DNA from: Parelaphostrongylus tenuis
Taxonomy: Eukaryota > Nematoda > Chromadorea > Rhabditida > Metastrongylidae
Direction of reading: 5' to 3'
DNA: 64,000 bases
NCBI GenBank assembly: GCA_019055375.1
Contig: JAHQIW010000690.1
Span: 1-64,000 of the forward strand
Of this stretch, positions 14,601-26,365 are shown piece by piece. The notes under the pieces are model-generated. The model worked only from the letters and a program-made list of their open reading frames with translations. It did not search any database and was not told the DNA's origin. Made by a program: the position numbers and the translations under genes. Within the stretch, counting starts at the first letter, position 1, and each line of letters opens with the position of its first letter.

Positions 14601-17600
14601 GTCCGTATGCGGTATGTCCGTATGCGTTATGTCCGTATGCGGTGTGTCCGTATCGGTATGTCGGTATGCGGTATGTCCGTATGCGGTATGTCCGTATGCG
14701 GTATGTCCGTATGCGGTGTGTCCGTATGCGGTATGTCCGTATGCGGTATGTCCGTATGCGGTATGTCCGTATGCGGTATGTCCGCATGCGGTATGTCCGT
14801 ATGCGGTATGTCCGCATCCAGTATGTCCGTATGCGTTGTGTCCGTATGCGGTGTGTCCGTATGCGGTATGCGGTATGTCCGCATGCGGTATGTCCGTATG
14901 CGGATGTCCGTATCCGATATGTCCGTATGCGGTATATCCGTATGCGTATGTCCGTATGCGTTATGTCCGTATGGGGTGTGTCCGTATGCGTTATGCAGTA
15001 TGTCCGTGTGCGGTATGTCCGTATGCGGTATATCCGTGTGCGGTATGTCCGCATCCGGTATGTCCGTATGCGGTATGTCCGTATCCGGTATGTCCGTATG
15101 CGGTGTGTCCGTATGCGGTATGTCCGTCTGCGGTATGTCCGTATGCGGTATGTCCGCATCCGGTATGTCCGTGTGCGATATGTCCGTATGCGGTATTTCC
15201 GTATGCGGTGTGTCAGTATGCGTATGCAGTATGTCCGTGTGCGGTATGTCCGTATGCAGTATGTCCGTATGCAGTGTGTCCGTATGCGGTGTGTCCGTAT
15301 GCAGTATGTCCGTATGCGTTATGTCCGTATGCGGTTGTGTCCGTATGCGGTATGCAGTATGTCCGTATGCGGGATGTCCGTATGCCGATATGTCCGTATG
15401 CGGTATGTCCGTGTGCGATATGTCCGTATGCGTTATGTCCGTATGGGGTGTGTCCGTATGCGTTATGCAGTATGTCCGTGTGCAGTATGTCCGTATGCGG
15501 TATATCCGTGTGCGGTATGTCCGTATGCAGTATGTCCGTATGCGGTATGTCCGTATGCGATGTGTCCGTATCCGGTATGTCCGTATGCGGTGTGTCCGTA
15601 TGCGGTGTGTCCGTATGCAGTGTGTCCGTTTGCGGTATGCGGTATGTCCTTTTGCGTTATGCGGTATGTCCGTATGCGGTGTGTCCGCATGCGGTATGTC
15701 CGTATGCGGGATGTCCGTATCCGATATGTCCGTATGCGTTATGTCCGTATGGGGTGTGTCCGTATGCGTTATGCAGTATGTCCGTGTGCGGTATGTCCGT
15801 ATGCGGTATATCCGTGTGCGGTATGTCCGTATGCAGTATGTCCGTATCCGGTATTTCCGTATGCGGTATGTCCGCATCCGGTATGTCCGTATGCGGTTTG
15901 CCCGCATCCGGTATTCCGTGTGCGATGTGTCCGTATGCGGTGTGTCCGTATGCGGTATGTCCGTCTGCGGTGTGTCCGTATGCGGTGTGTCCGTATGCAG
16001 TGTGTCCGTATGCGGTATGCGGTATGTCCTTTGCGTTATGCGGTATGTCCGTATGCGGTGTGTCCGCATGCGGTATGTCCGTATGCGGGATGTCCGTATC
16101 CGATATGTCCGTATGCGTTATGTCCGTATGGGGTGTGTCCGTATGCGTTATGCAGTATGTCCGTGTGCGGTATGTCCGTATGCAGTATTCCGTATGCGTT
16201 GTGTCCGTATGCGGTATGCGGTATGTTCGTCTGCGTTATGTCCGTCTGCGGTATGTCCGCATGCGGTTTGCCCGTATGCGTTGTGTCCGTATGCGTTATG
16301 TCCGTATGCGGTGTGTCCGTATGCGGTGTTTCCGTATGCAGTGTGTCCGTATGCGGTATGCGGTATGTCCTTTTGCGTTATGCGGTATGTCCGCATACGG
16401 TATGTCTGTATGCGGTATGTCCGTATGCGGGATGTCCGTATCCGATATGTCCGTATGCGTTATGTCCGTATGGGGTGTGTCCGTATGCGTTATGCAGTAT
16501 GTCCGTGTGCGGTATGTCCGTATGCGGTATATCCGTCTGCGGTATGTCCGTATGCAGTATGTCCGTGTGCGGTATGTCCGTATGCGGTATGTCCGTCTGC
16601 GGTATGTCCGTATGCAGTATGTCCGTATGCGGAATGTCCGTATCCGGTATGTCCCGTATGCGGTGTGTCCGTATGCGGTATGCGGTATTTTCGTCTGCGT
16701 TATGTCCGCATGCGGTATGTCCGTATGCGGTGTGTCCGTATGCGGTTTGTCCGTATGCAGTGTGTCCGTATGCGGTATGCGGTATGTCCTTTTGCGTTAT
16801 GCGGTATGTCCGCATGCGGTATGTCTGTATGCGGTATGTCCGTATCCGGTATTCCGTATGAGGTGTGTCCGTATGCGGTGTGTCCGTATGCGGTATGCGT
16901 TATGTCCGTCTGCGGTATGTCCGCATGCGGTATGTCCGTGTGCGTTGTGACCGTATGGGTTATGTCCGTATGCGGTGTGTCGTATGCGGTATGCGGTATG
17001 TCCGTATGCGGTGTGTCCGTATGCGGTGTGTCCGTATGCGTTATGTCCGTATGCGGTATGCGGTATGTCCGCATGCGGTATGTCTGTATGCGGTATGTCC
17101 GTATCCGGTATGTGCTATGCGGTGTGTCCGTATGCGGTATGTCCGTATGCGGTATGTCCGCATCCGGTATTTCCATGTGCGGTGTGTCCGTATGCGGTGT
17201 GTCCGCATGCGGTATGTCCGCATGCGGTATGTCTGTATGCGGTATGTCCGTATCCGGTATGTCCTATGCGGTCGTGTCCGTATGCGGTATGTCCGTATGC
17301 GGTATGTCCGCATCCGGTATTTCCGTGTGCGGTATGTCCGCATGCGGTATGTCCGTATGCGGTATGTCCGCATCCGGTATTTTCGTGTGCGGTGTGTCCG
17401 TATGCGGTGTATCCGTATGCGATACGTCCGCATGCGGTATGTCTGTATGCGGTATGTCCGTATCCGGTATGTCCTATGCGGTGTGTCCGTATGCGGTATG
17501 TCCGTATGCGGTATGTCCGCATCCGGTATTTCCGTGTGCGGTGTGTCCGTATGCGGTGTGTCCGTATGCGGTATGTCCGTCTGCTGTATGTCCGCATGCG

Positions 17601-17605
17601 GTATG
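11600..17605. repeat. Higher-order repeat part of the minisatellite
   Basis: Variant units recur in a fixed order. A cassette with TATGGGGTGTGTCC followed by GTATGCGTTATGCAG recurs near 14,973, 15,443, 15,748, 16,127 and 16,466, about 300-470 bp apart. At the right end, a cassette with a TGTCTGTATG variant recurs at about 17,071, 17,221 and 17,431, spaced 150 and 210 bp, both multiples of 15. Multi-unit blocks have therefore been copied as units. Confidence 0.75.
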
Positions 17606-18145
17606 TTCCATGATTGCTCTAAGTGTTCCAATATCTAAGTCTTCTCATAAGCTTTCATGCTAGAGCAATAAACACGTTGTTCACCAAAAAGAAGTATTTA
17701 AATTGCTTGGCAACACTATTCAGTGTGTGCGCCACTAGCCAGAACATATTTCTGCCATCTACCACTTCTGCCATTTCCCCATTAAGATTGATTTCTGGGT
17801 TTATAAACGCAGTAAAAATTGAATAGATGGTGAACGCGGTAGCGAGTAATATTCTGTGTAGTCAATTTGTGTTCCAAACAATTTTAACTTCTTCATATAA
17901 CTGGGTGAAAATTTCGCGGATTTCTCCTTTTGCTATCATGCTTACCTTTTTATACATATGGTACGGTAATTATGACCCTTCAGAACTATTCTCAAGCTCC
18001 TGAAGCCTTGTTAGGCTCACACGAAAACTAATTAGGTCGTCAGAACGTAGTGACTACGAAGGCAAAGGTTCGCTTCCGTCGCTAATGCACTATTGATTGA
18101 TGATTTTCAGGATTAATATAGCAATTTAACAAATATCTGTTAACC
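17606..18145 (+). repeat. Block F, inverted copy of 63,400-63,930
   Basis: Starting with TTCCATGATTGCTCTAA directly at the end of the minisatellite, this stretch matches the reverse complement of 63,400-63,930 over about 530 bp with scattered substitutions. Shared landmarks include TATCTAAGTCTTCTCATAAG and AACGCAGTAAAAATTGAATA. The small ORF across it (17,623-17,826) has stops in the partner copy and no recognisable domain, so I do not call it a gene. Confidence 0.85.
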
Positions 18146-19961
18146 TGTTAACATACGGTGCACTCTGAATACAAAAATAGCTACAGTACTTCCAACTGTA
18201 TCGCCGTGTTGTATTGACAGCTAAAAAATTCAAATAAGAAGCTACATTATCGAAACTGAAAATGTGAGGGACAGACATAAAAATTCTTCCAAATATCTCT
18301 TGAAAATTGTCGAGTATAAACAACAGCAAGGTAAAAAAAATATACGTACATGAGCGACGACTGGTCAATAGGTGTGTATCACTTTCAAACAACCAGTTAC
18401 ACATGCATTGCTACACATATGGCAAAACATAACATGTACATCATTGCTTCCACCTCAAAAACTCACTTCAATACAATGATAAATTAGAAATAAAGTGATT
18501 AGTATATCAAGGAATAGGTGAGTATGAAAGGAAAACCAATCTACTGAACAGTAAGACTGTGCTTCTGCATACCTTTTATATAAACGACAACCAGCATACT
18601 GACATAAGAATGAACCGACCGGCTGACAAACTGATAGACACGCAGCTTTCACCGCATCTACAAGAACTAAATCTCCTGATCAGAGTGCAGTTTGGATATA
18701 TAGCTTTTCTTTTTTTCCGTGATCGACCCACTACTTCACTTAACTTTCTTGAATTCTGATTTAACGAAAAGAGCTGTTATATGAGAAGAATGCTATGGCC
18801 AGCAGAAGTTGTATCTATGGAAAATTGGTTTAAGCGAAAAAAACGAGATTTATGCAGAATATATTAAAACTTGTCATTTCAAAAGAGTCTTTATATCTGA
18901 TAAAAAATGCGCTAGCAACTGTTCAGCAACAATCGGTTTTTTCGCAGTTTAAACTTTTTACAGCTACAAGAAGTGCTCAATGTCACATTCGTTTCTTCTG
19001 ATTATTCACTTAGGTTTTTTTCTCATGTGTTCCTCTTGATTAGATGTTCAACCTTGAAATTATAATTCGAAATTGAAGCCGATAAAAAATTTCACTAAAT
19101 CAAACTAAAATACTCCATACTGTAGTTTTTTTTTGAAGCAAAAAAAATAACCGAGATGGTGAATGCAAGAATTCTTTGAAATGATCGGTCATGCAGGATT
19201 GCTTGTAGAGCAAATAAGCGCATTTTTAATAGTAGCCATGAGCGTGTTGTGGGAATCAGCAGCACATAAATAAGATGAATAGGTTCAGTAGTTGTGAAAG
19301 TAGCAACGATTGAATCAAAATTGGGAGTGATGGAGAAATTCGGATTTAACTTAACATGATACAAAAAAATTTTAAGGAATCTGGTCCGTTGTTTACTGTC
19401 AAACATCGATTCGTTCTGTTGCAATTGCGATCGCCACCACCTTTCTGTCACAACCAACGACGATGACGACAGGTGTTTAGTGGAAACCGGCTAAAGAGGC
19501 GATGGACAACGTCGGATGAGATGCAAATGAGTTCCACTTCATTGAGTTTATCAACGCAACATTCTGCAGTTATCTGCTGAAGAAAAAGTGAAGGAAGGAA
19601 GTAGATAGATACTTTTTTTATTGAAAACTAAATACTTGAAAGCTTCGTAAATCGGGCAAAAATCTGCCCAAACCAATATTCATGATGACTGGTATTATGT
19701 TCCTAGGAATCTTATATACCTTGTGCAATGACTGTAATATTCAAGCAAAATTCTTTTTATTTAGCCGCTTTCAACGGTTGGACGATGCTAAAGATGTACC
19801 TAATGATGTAGAGTGTTGTGCAAACTTGTGCGTCAGCTGGGATGTACGCAAACCATAGATTTTTTGCCAGATTGATTCCACTAAACACTTTGAAAATTAA
19901 TATGTGAAGGTCGTGATAGTTAGAATATTTGCATAGTTATTTGCCCTGATGTAGCTCAGTA
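18146..19961. other. AT-rich intergenic stretch without recognised features
   Basis: I see no second copy in the window and no protein similarity. Several poly-T and poly-A runs occur. The short ORFs here (for example the minus-strand one at 19,095-19,457) lack recognisable motifs. Confidence 0.5.
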
Positions 19962-20552
19962 ATTACTTCTTTTCAATTTTATCACTTTATTTAACCCATG
20001 GTACAGTTTTCATTTCGTCGAAGTGGTCCCAATGCTTCCAACATTAGTCATCTCCTCCCTTGCTTGAGCTTTCATCTTCTTCACGAATGTCGTAGAATAC
20101 TGAACGAGCACTCTTCCTCGTAATCTCGAAGATAAAATGGCTGAAAACATTCCGTGGGCGTTCGTTATTGATTGCAGAAGGGTACTGAAAGACAGTGAGG
20201 ATTTACACCCTCGTCGATTTTCGTCAAGCATTATTAGCCACTCACGACTCTGAGAGCAGGTTTTTTCAGCAAAATAAGAGCGAGATAAGAGAAAAAAACG
20301 CGGTTTTATGAGACATGATTTTGCTTTTGAATGTCAGGGCGTTATAAAGGAATATTTTAGAGAATTGGCGAAGTGGGACGGTATCATCAAGTCTAAACTT
20401 TCGAATGGGTACCAACATTCTTGTGAAAAATTTCTTGCACCCTGAAATCACCACATTCTAAGTGCCGTCATTCGCTAACAAGAAAGTTTAAAAAACTAGA
20501 GATTTTCTGCTCTCGATCTCAATTCGCAAGACAACGAGGTATAAAAGGGCTT

Positions 20553-20633
20553 GGTGGGCCTTGGGCGCATTACCGAACCATCGACAACGCATGTGTGACA
20601 GGATACTTCTAACCACTGCGCTACAAGCGCCCC
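20553..20633 (-). repeat. tRNA-derived SINE head
   Basis: On the minus strand the sequence begins GGGGCGCTTGTAGCGCAGTG, giving a pol III A-box-like TAGCGCAGTGG. A B-box-like GATGGTTCGG follows about 40 nt downstream. It cannot fold into a full cloverleaf with a 7-bp acceptor stem, so it is a SINE head, not a tRNA gene. The downstream body runs to about 20,000 and matches 47,069-47,735. Confidence 0.65.
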
Positions 20634-20770
20634 ACAAAGCAACATACTAGAGCAAGGCACTGATAGAAAGCAGCTTCTTTGATATTTGTAGTTTAGTAGT
20701 ATAAACCATCTATAGATGGCTGCTGTTAGCTTTGACACCTAGTATCACAGAAAGAGTGATCGCTAAATAG

Positions 20771-20848
20771 GAGCCGCGGTAGTGTAGCGGTCAACACGCA
20801 CTCCCGTAAAAGGTAAAATACGGGTTCGACTCCCGCTCTAGCTGAAGG
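20771..20848 (+). repeat. tRNA-derived SINE head with perfect B box
   Basis: GGTAGTGTAGCGG (20,778-20,790) fits the A box and GGTTCGACTCC (20,823-20,833) is a canonical B box inside a 4-bp T arm. The acceptor arms do not pair along their length, so this is a tRNA-derived element. The diverged partner in block G' is at 46,865-46,932 on the other strand. Confidence 0.7.
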
Positions 20849-22261
20849 TTTTCCAGAAAACTTAATACTACTGAAGATATTGTTGCTGATGATTGATTGT
20901 TGACGCCTCAAAAATTCTCCTTCAACAAAACTTCGACATGCAGTAAGAAATATTTATCGCAATTATTTCTGCTGGTGTTATGGAAGTATGTGACCGAATA
21001 GACTGCGAAGTAATCAAAACCGGCACCTTTCCTCAGACGATAGGTGATAAAGAAACGATCCCTCCCACTGGACAAAAACTTTCATAAAAGTGTTAGTGAT
21101 CATTCAAAAGCTCAAATCTCTAGCTACTGCCGTACGTGGCCGATTTAGTAGAAGCCTTTTAATAACGCTCCAGCGAAAGGAAAACTTTTGTGTTTTACAT
21201 GAGGCAAAATCCTTGCTGGACAAAGTCCTCTTTCAGAGTATTGGTAATCATTCGACAGCGTAAGTCTCCACAATTCAAAAGGTGTGCCTGTTTATTGGCA
21301 AAACCGTTTCACTGCAGAGTACCGGGGAAAATATGATCGAGTTTCACATATGCGGGCATCTGCTTCTCGGTTAGCGTGTAAGCTGGATATCTGGTGGCCG
21401 TAGATTTGATACAGCGTTCCGCCACCTATCGATCAACCCTGCGGAGGCGACTCACATGTGGAATGCAATCCTTGTTATTTATTGACGATTTCTTCTTCAC
21501 TTTAAAGAAACTTCAAATAAAGAGTATGACTGAATCTGACACTACAAAACTTCACCTGCACGTTCAGATGTTCTTCGTGCTTTTGGTGAAGTAACAGTTG
21601 AGACGCGTGGCCGGTGTTACCATAATTTTGTTCTGAATGTTACGGAGTTATAACACTGAAAAATCCTTTAGAAGAAGGAGCACATAACCCAGTAGCCTGA
21701 GATTCAGGTTTTCTAATGATTACTGACATTCTTATCAGAAATTCTTGTTAGACGAAAGGGGTCGTTTCTTCACTTGTTCCCGATAACAGAGACGCATCGA
21801 AAATCATCCTGTGCTTGACGCCATCGATACATAGATTTGACAAATTTTTTTCTTCTGAACTGATGTTGATGTTTGGCTAAGTGGTTTATGAACAACCTGA
21901 TCTTTCCAAGTTCTGAACAAAGCAAAACCGTCGAAATGTCAGCTCATCAAGTAAATCGTACTATGACAATCTGGCAATTACCTTAGAAAAAAAATTTATA
22001 TATTTTTTATAGATGCATAGTCGACAACGAGATTGCTTGTGATATCGCAAATCCAGCTGGACATAAAGACTTGCCGATGGCATCTTCGCTTTTAGGAACG
22101 TCACCCTCACCAATCCCTAACTTGAAAAGGCAAGAATTCATATCCTGCCTGAAATCAGATCTTCAGAATTGGTTGAATGGAATGTCTAGACACTCATAGT
22201 TGTGTTTTGATTTTGTCATTCGACAAGCAGTGATTCTAAAGAATTCGTTGTCAATCCCTTA

Positions 22262-25020
22262 ATAAGTAGAGGTATATTGCCTTGCAAGAGACTGGCTGAA
22301 CGAAATGGCACCATGTCACTGTGAGTCGTTAACGACAATAATAGTAGACCTGATTAAAGGCTCAAAGCATGTTATTAGACTACTAGGTTGTCAAAATACA
22401 TTATTTTCTTTTGCTGATGATGATTCTTGAGGCTTTAAAAGACCAATATTGGTAATGAGTGGAGCTGGGATTTTTAAGAAACGATCTGAAAACTGTACGA
22501 ATACTGTCTTGACTTCGCAAGTAGCTTAAGTTGTTATTTCTTGCTTGTTTTGTGCCTAAATACTTGTTTTGTGTTTCACAAAAATTTGTACGTATTGGCG
22601 ATTATGCTTGCCTCGTCTGATCCACACGCTCCACCAGTTACCCTTTATAGAAGAGAAGGAGAGTTGTAGAGTGTCAACACATGGCAAAGTCAATTGTTGC
22701 CAGAATTCATATAGTTGATAAGACGCAGTTGCCATTTATTATTTATTTGAACATTATCTTTCTCTCGATTGTTTTTAAAACCTTGTTTTGAAGTTTGATG
22801 TACTTTGTTGGAAGGCAATGTCTGAATAAATTTGGGTATTTATCTGATAGACACCGATAAATGAATACTTGACTTCAATTGCTGGACAAGAATTTTTCTA
22901 TAGGACTGCTAGTTATCTTGAAAACTCAAATCTCGAGCTAAAACCGTACATGGGTGGCCTTTCAGAACGCTTTTTTAAAACACTGTATCCAAAAGAAAAA
23001 AGTTGTAACACACCTTCAGCGAGTTGTTGCCTTTCACGCGTATAATTTGCTGGAAGTACAAAAGCATACGAAATTGTAAAGGAAGTTTTGTAGTAACTGA
23101 GTCAATCGCTTTATATGGAGTTTCTTGAAAAGCGGAGAAAGAATTCTCAATTGAAAACAAGATCGTCCAACACATCTAACCCGTATCGATCGCTCGTCCG
23201 AATTTGCTTTCTCGGCCGTGAGTTGGCCGTTGAATAAGCCCGTCGAGTATGTGACGCTCGATCTTATTTTCCCTGCTTCAGTGCAGAGAAACTGTCATTC
23301 CCAATAACTAAATATAGTGTTGGATTTAATGAAACCTACGCTATCGAATGTCTGCTAATAGTCTAAAGAAAGAGCTTAGCGTACGGAGGTGCAAAGCACA
23401 AATTTCTCTTTCTTCTACAGCGTTATTGAGGAAGCTTTTTTGAAGAACAAACATACTTTTATGTTCATCAAGACTCCTGTTGTCCAAGGAGTGCTAGCAC
23501 TAAAGGAAGGAGCCCTGTCCAGCAAAATTATGTGAGATAAGGAAAAAAAACGCATGATCGTGTGAAACGTAATTTCATTTTGAATTTTACAGCGTTTGGA
23601 AGGGTGTTTCAAAAACTGGTCATGTATAGTTCTAGCACAAATTTAAGCTTTAGAGTGACTACTGATAGTCGTAAGAAAAACCTTGTCTAGTGAATAAGGC
23701 CGGATATTTATTTATCGCTGTCTGAGATATAAGTACGCAAATAAGTTATGACACCTGCGTGTCTTCAATTTGGAAGACTCGGCAATATATCACTTTGTCA
23801 GGTCATAACATTCTGTCTCTCCCTCCTTAATACGTAGAACGACTGCTGGGGCGTCTGGCTTAGAAGAGACAAGCGAAATTGCCGAAACGTACGTAAACCA
23901 AGCACGCAACAAACTTCAAAAAGGCCGAAAAGTTTATTAGAGTGAATCAAATTTCAGAACGAGGTTTTACAATCAGTCGATCAAAAGCAATGTTTAACTC
24001 TGTTCATTGTAATTACAGACTGAGGGAAGTCGTCTGCTACATCTAACGCTAAATTATGGTCGGCGTTGAAGGATCGAAATCCGACACTAACACAACAATA
24101 ATGGAACATCTAGCTGGATCAGATAGTTCATTTGGAACAGAAACTAGTTATAGCAGTAAAATTCAGTGTTTAGATGCTTGTACACCTATTTATAACAATT
24201 CATTTTTTTCCTCATATACACTGTTTCTTTGTTCTATCCATGTTCCAAACTTTGCCTATATCTGAACACTCTGCTAGTTGTTTCTCAGATCGCACCTTGT
24301 CAAGATCAGTAAATTGGAACAGTTCAGTGTTTAAACTCTCTTCCTTTGTTATTGTCATGTTCCAAAGCAGTCTATGTACGCCGTTTTCTTATCTGCAAAT
24401 TAACATGTAAAAATTCTGGACATGTCAGCTTACACGACATTGTTACATTTTATCATCGCTTTAATTTCCTAGCAAGTCAGCGTTTTTTAAGATCTTGAAG
24501 AATAAATTCATTTGCAACCAATAAGATATCCAATCAAGGTCGGGTTCACAACTACCTAATATTCATATGCCATGAATAAGTTTGCCTAGTACAGTGGCTC
24601 TTGTCAATTACATAGGCAAAAGATAACTCCTTGTCTGTCAACACGTGATTCAGGATGAGACATATCGGCAAAATAAAACCTTATCATCTTCAAAAAATCA
24701 CTTCCGGATGCTAAATTCCATAAATTCCACTTCTCTATTCTTTCAGTCAGCTTCAGTTTTCCCCATAGTATCATCAACCCTACGGAAACGTTGACAATAC
24801 AACTTATCTTGACGTTTATTCGATTCCCAACATTCTCCACTAAATCTCTCAAACCTCATACTCTGGAATCTGTATAGGACTTGTCTCGATAGGCTGACTT
24901 TCTCAATATCATTGCGAAGCTCCCCTATCTCAGTGATCCAGGGAAAATAGTTCGACCGTTATTGAGTGATAAAGACCACGTAGCCATTACCCCTCAGTCG
25001 CAGCCTACTAGCATTAACAA
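22262..25020 (+). repeat. Block A, first part (copies at 32.4-35.6 and 52.7-57.1 kb)
   Basis: This stretch matches 52,840-56,400 in direct orientation and 33,120-35,480 in reverse complement, with gaps. Landmarks are GGCACCATGTCACTGTGAG near 22,300, the GCGGAGAAAG motif near 23,137, and AATTCATTTGCAACCAATA near 24,505. A recurring module reads roughly TAGTAATCATTCGAAAGC followed by CTCAAATCTC and a CCGTACATGG phrase. It appears at about 21,100, 22,900, 30,810, 34,200, 34,890, 46,020, 46,590, 53,520, 55,150, 59,140 and 59,860. No conserved coding frame was seen. Confidence 0.85.
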
Positions 25021-25029
25021 TTAGAAACC
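25021..25029. repeat. Left copy of putative target-site duplication
   Basis: TTAGAAACC precedes the hammerhead array and TTAGAAAACC follows it at 28,341-28,350 (one extra A). The uninterrupted copies of this block near 33,120 and 56,375 show only one such phrase. Confidence 0.55.
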
Positions 25030-25086
25030 TTCAATATAATTCCAAAAAAAGAATGATTTAAGCTCAAAAAAGGGGTTGGTAAGCCA

Positions 25087-25134
25087 GGGTCATACACCGG
25101 TGTTTCGGAGGTTCGTCCTCCTCATCAGTGACCC
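25087..25134 (-). ncRNA. Hammerhead ribozyme, leftward copy 1
   Basis: On the minus strand: stem I 5' arm GGGTCA, core CTGATGA, stem II GGAGG and CCTCC around the loop ACGAA, then GAAA. A short stem III follows (ACA with TGT around CCGG), the GTA cleavage triplet, and the stem I 3' arm TGACCC. All stem I and stem II pairs are Watson-Crick. Confidence 0.9.
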
Positions 25135-25357
25135 CCGCCCCACATTCAGCCCTGCATTGAAGCAAGGAGGGTGGCGTATGTGGTGATGGCACAGTGTACT
25201 ATGACACTGTACCATCACCACCTCTCAGTCGATAGATTTTTGCTGTTAGATCAAAACTATATCAAAAGATCGACTGTTTTTGAAACCCCCAAAAAAACAT
25301 TCAATATAATTCCAAAAAAAGAATGATTTAAGCTCAAAAAAGGGGTTGGTAAGCCCA

Positions 25358-25405
25358 GGGTCATACACCGGTGTTTCGGAGGTTCGTCCTCCTCATCAGT
25401 GACCC
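25358..25405 (-). ncRNA. Hammerhead ribozyme, leftward copy 2
   Basis: Identical in core and stems to the copy 271 bp to its left. The predicted cut lies between GTA and TGACCC. Confidence 0.9.
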
Positions 25406-25628
25406 CCGCCCCACATTCAGCCCTGCATTGAAGCAAGGAGGGTGGCGTATGTGGTGATGGCACAGTGTACTATGACACTGTACCATCACCACCTCTCAGT
25501 CGATAGATTTTTGCTGTTAGATCAAAACTATATCAAAAGATCGACTGTTTTTGAAACCCCCAAAAAAACATTCAATATAATTCCAAAAAAAGAATGATTT
25601 AAGCTCAAAAAAGGGGTTGGTAAGCCCA

Positions 25629-25676
25629 GGGTCATACACCGGTGTTTCGGAGGTTCGTCCTCCTCATCAGTGACCC
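25629..25676 (-). ncRNA. Hammerhead ribozyme, leftward copy 3
   Basis: Identical in core and stems. It is the last copy before the switch of orientation at 25,839/25,840. Confidence 0.9.
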
Positions 25677-25839
25677 CCGCCCCACATTCAGCCCTGCATT
25701 GAAGCAAGGAGGGTGGCGTATGTGGTGATGGCACAGTGTACTATGACACTGTACCATCACCACCTCTCAGTCGATAGATTTTTGCTGTTAGATCAAAACT
25801 ATATCAAAAGATCGACTGTTTTTGAAACCCCCAAAAAAA

Positions 25840-25872
25840 GGACGAACCTCCGAAACACCGGTGTATGACCCT
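25840..25872 (+). ncRNA. Truncated hammerhead at the array's orientation switch
   Basis: The rightward arm starts inside stem II (GGACGAACCTCC), followed by GAAA, stem III and the cleavage triplet. The CTGATGA half of the core and the stem I 5' arm are absent, so this copy should be inactive. The preceding leftward arm stops in its A-run, so the junction is not a simple palindrome. Confidence 0.85.
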
Positions 25873-26093
25873 GGGCTTACCAACCCCTTTTTTGAGCTTA
25901 AATCATTCTTTTTTGGAATTATATTGAATGTTTTTTTGGGGGTTTCAAAAACAGTCGATCTTTTGATATAGTTTTGATCTAACAGCAAAAATCTATCGAC
26001 TGAGAGGTGGTGATGGTACAGTGTCATAGTACACTGTGCCATCACCACATACGCCACCCTCCTTGCTTCAATGCAGGGCTGAATGTGGGGCGG

Positions 26094-26141
26094 GGGTCAC
26101 TGATGAGGAGGACGAACCTCCGAAACACCGGTGTATGACCC
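26094..26141 (+). ncRNA. Hammerhead ribozyme, rightward copy 1
   Basis: First complete rightward ribozyme, with core CTGATGA and GAAA, 6-bp stem I and 5-bp stem II. Confidence 0.92.
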
Positions 26142-26278
26142 TGGGCTTACCAACCCCTTTTTTGAGCTTAAATCATTCTTTTTTTTTGGAATTATATTGA
26201 ATGTTTTTTGGGGGTTTCAAAAACAGTCGATCTTTTGATATAGTTTTGATCTAACAGCAAAAATCTATCGACTGAGAG

Positions 26279-26320
26279 GTGGTGATGGTACAGTGTCATA
26301 GTACACTGTGCCATCACCAC
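26279..26320 (+). other. 18-bp hairpin found in every monomer
   Basis: Representative copy. The arm GTGGTGATGGTACAGTGT pairs with ACACTGTGCCATCACCAC across the loop CATAGT, with one G:U pair. It sits about 45 nt upstream of each ribozyme. The hairpin is kept in the diverged relative near 32,185-32,225, which suggests it matters for RNA structure, or that it is simply old. Confidence 0.85.
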
Positions 26321-26365
26321 ATACGCCACCCTCCTTGCTTCAATGCAAGGCTGAATGTGGGGCGG

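Larger units (their letters stand above)
1..17605. repeat. 15-bp GT-rich minisatellite array (over 17.6 kb)
   Basis: The whole stretch is made of variants of the unit GTATGCGGTATGTCC. Common variants are GTGTGCGG, GCATGCGG, GTATCCGG, GTATGCAG and a TGTGTCC ending. The unit is 15 bp (a multiple of 3) and its consensus has no stop codon on either strand, so all six frames stay open: MSVCG, VRMRY and CPYAV forward, DIPHT, TYRIR and HTAYG reverse. This explains the apparent ORFs of up to 3,442 codons. No start context, splice pattern or domain suggests a protein. The forward strand is two-thirds G+T. The array is cut by the left window edge, so its full length is unknown. The right edge is sharp at about 17,606. 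Confidence 0.97.
19962..22265 (-). repeat. Block G, inverted copy of 45,490-47,738
   Basis: The reverse complement of this block matches 45,490-47,738 almost end to end. Both copies hold two divergent tRNA-derived SINE heads about 140 bp apart. They also share the phrase around 21,400 with GATATCTGGTGGCCGTA and a segment near 22,040-22,130 with GGACATAAAGACTTGCCGA. Divergence is moderate with many small indels, so the duplication is old. ORFs are not conserved between copies. Confidence 0.85.

Noticed and set aside
6622..16950. 3,442-codon ORF (and other ORFs of 400-1,314 codons) as a giant repeat protein
   Set aside because: The 15-bp unit has no stop in any frame, so long ORFs appear in all six frames. 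No frame is favoured, substitutions are not biased to third positions, and stops come only from indels.
1..17605. Telomeric repeat tract
   Set aside because: The unit is not the nematode TTAGGC hexamer nor a degenerate form of it. GT-richness alone is not enough, though a subtelomeric position cannot be excluded.
20771..20848. Functional tRNA gene
   Set aside because: The A and B boxes are good but the acceptor arms do not pair and the anticodon arm is poor. Diverged partners in block G' fit a SINE.
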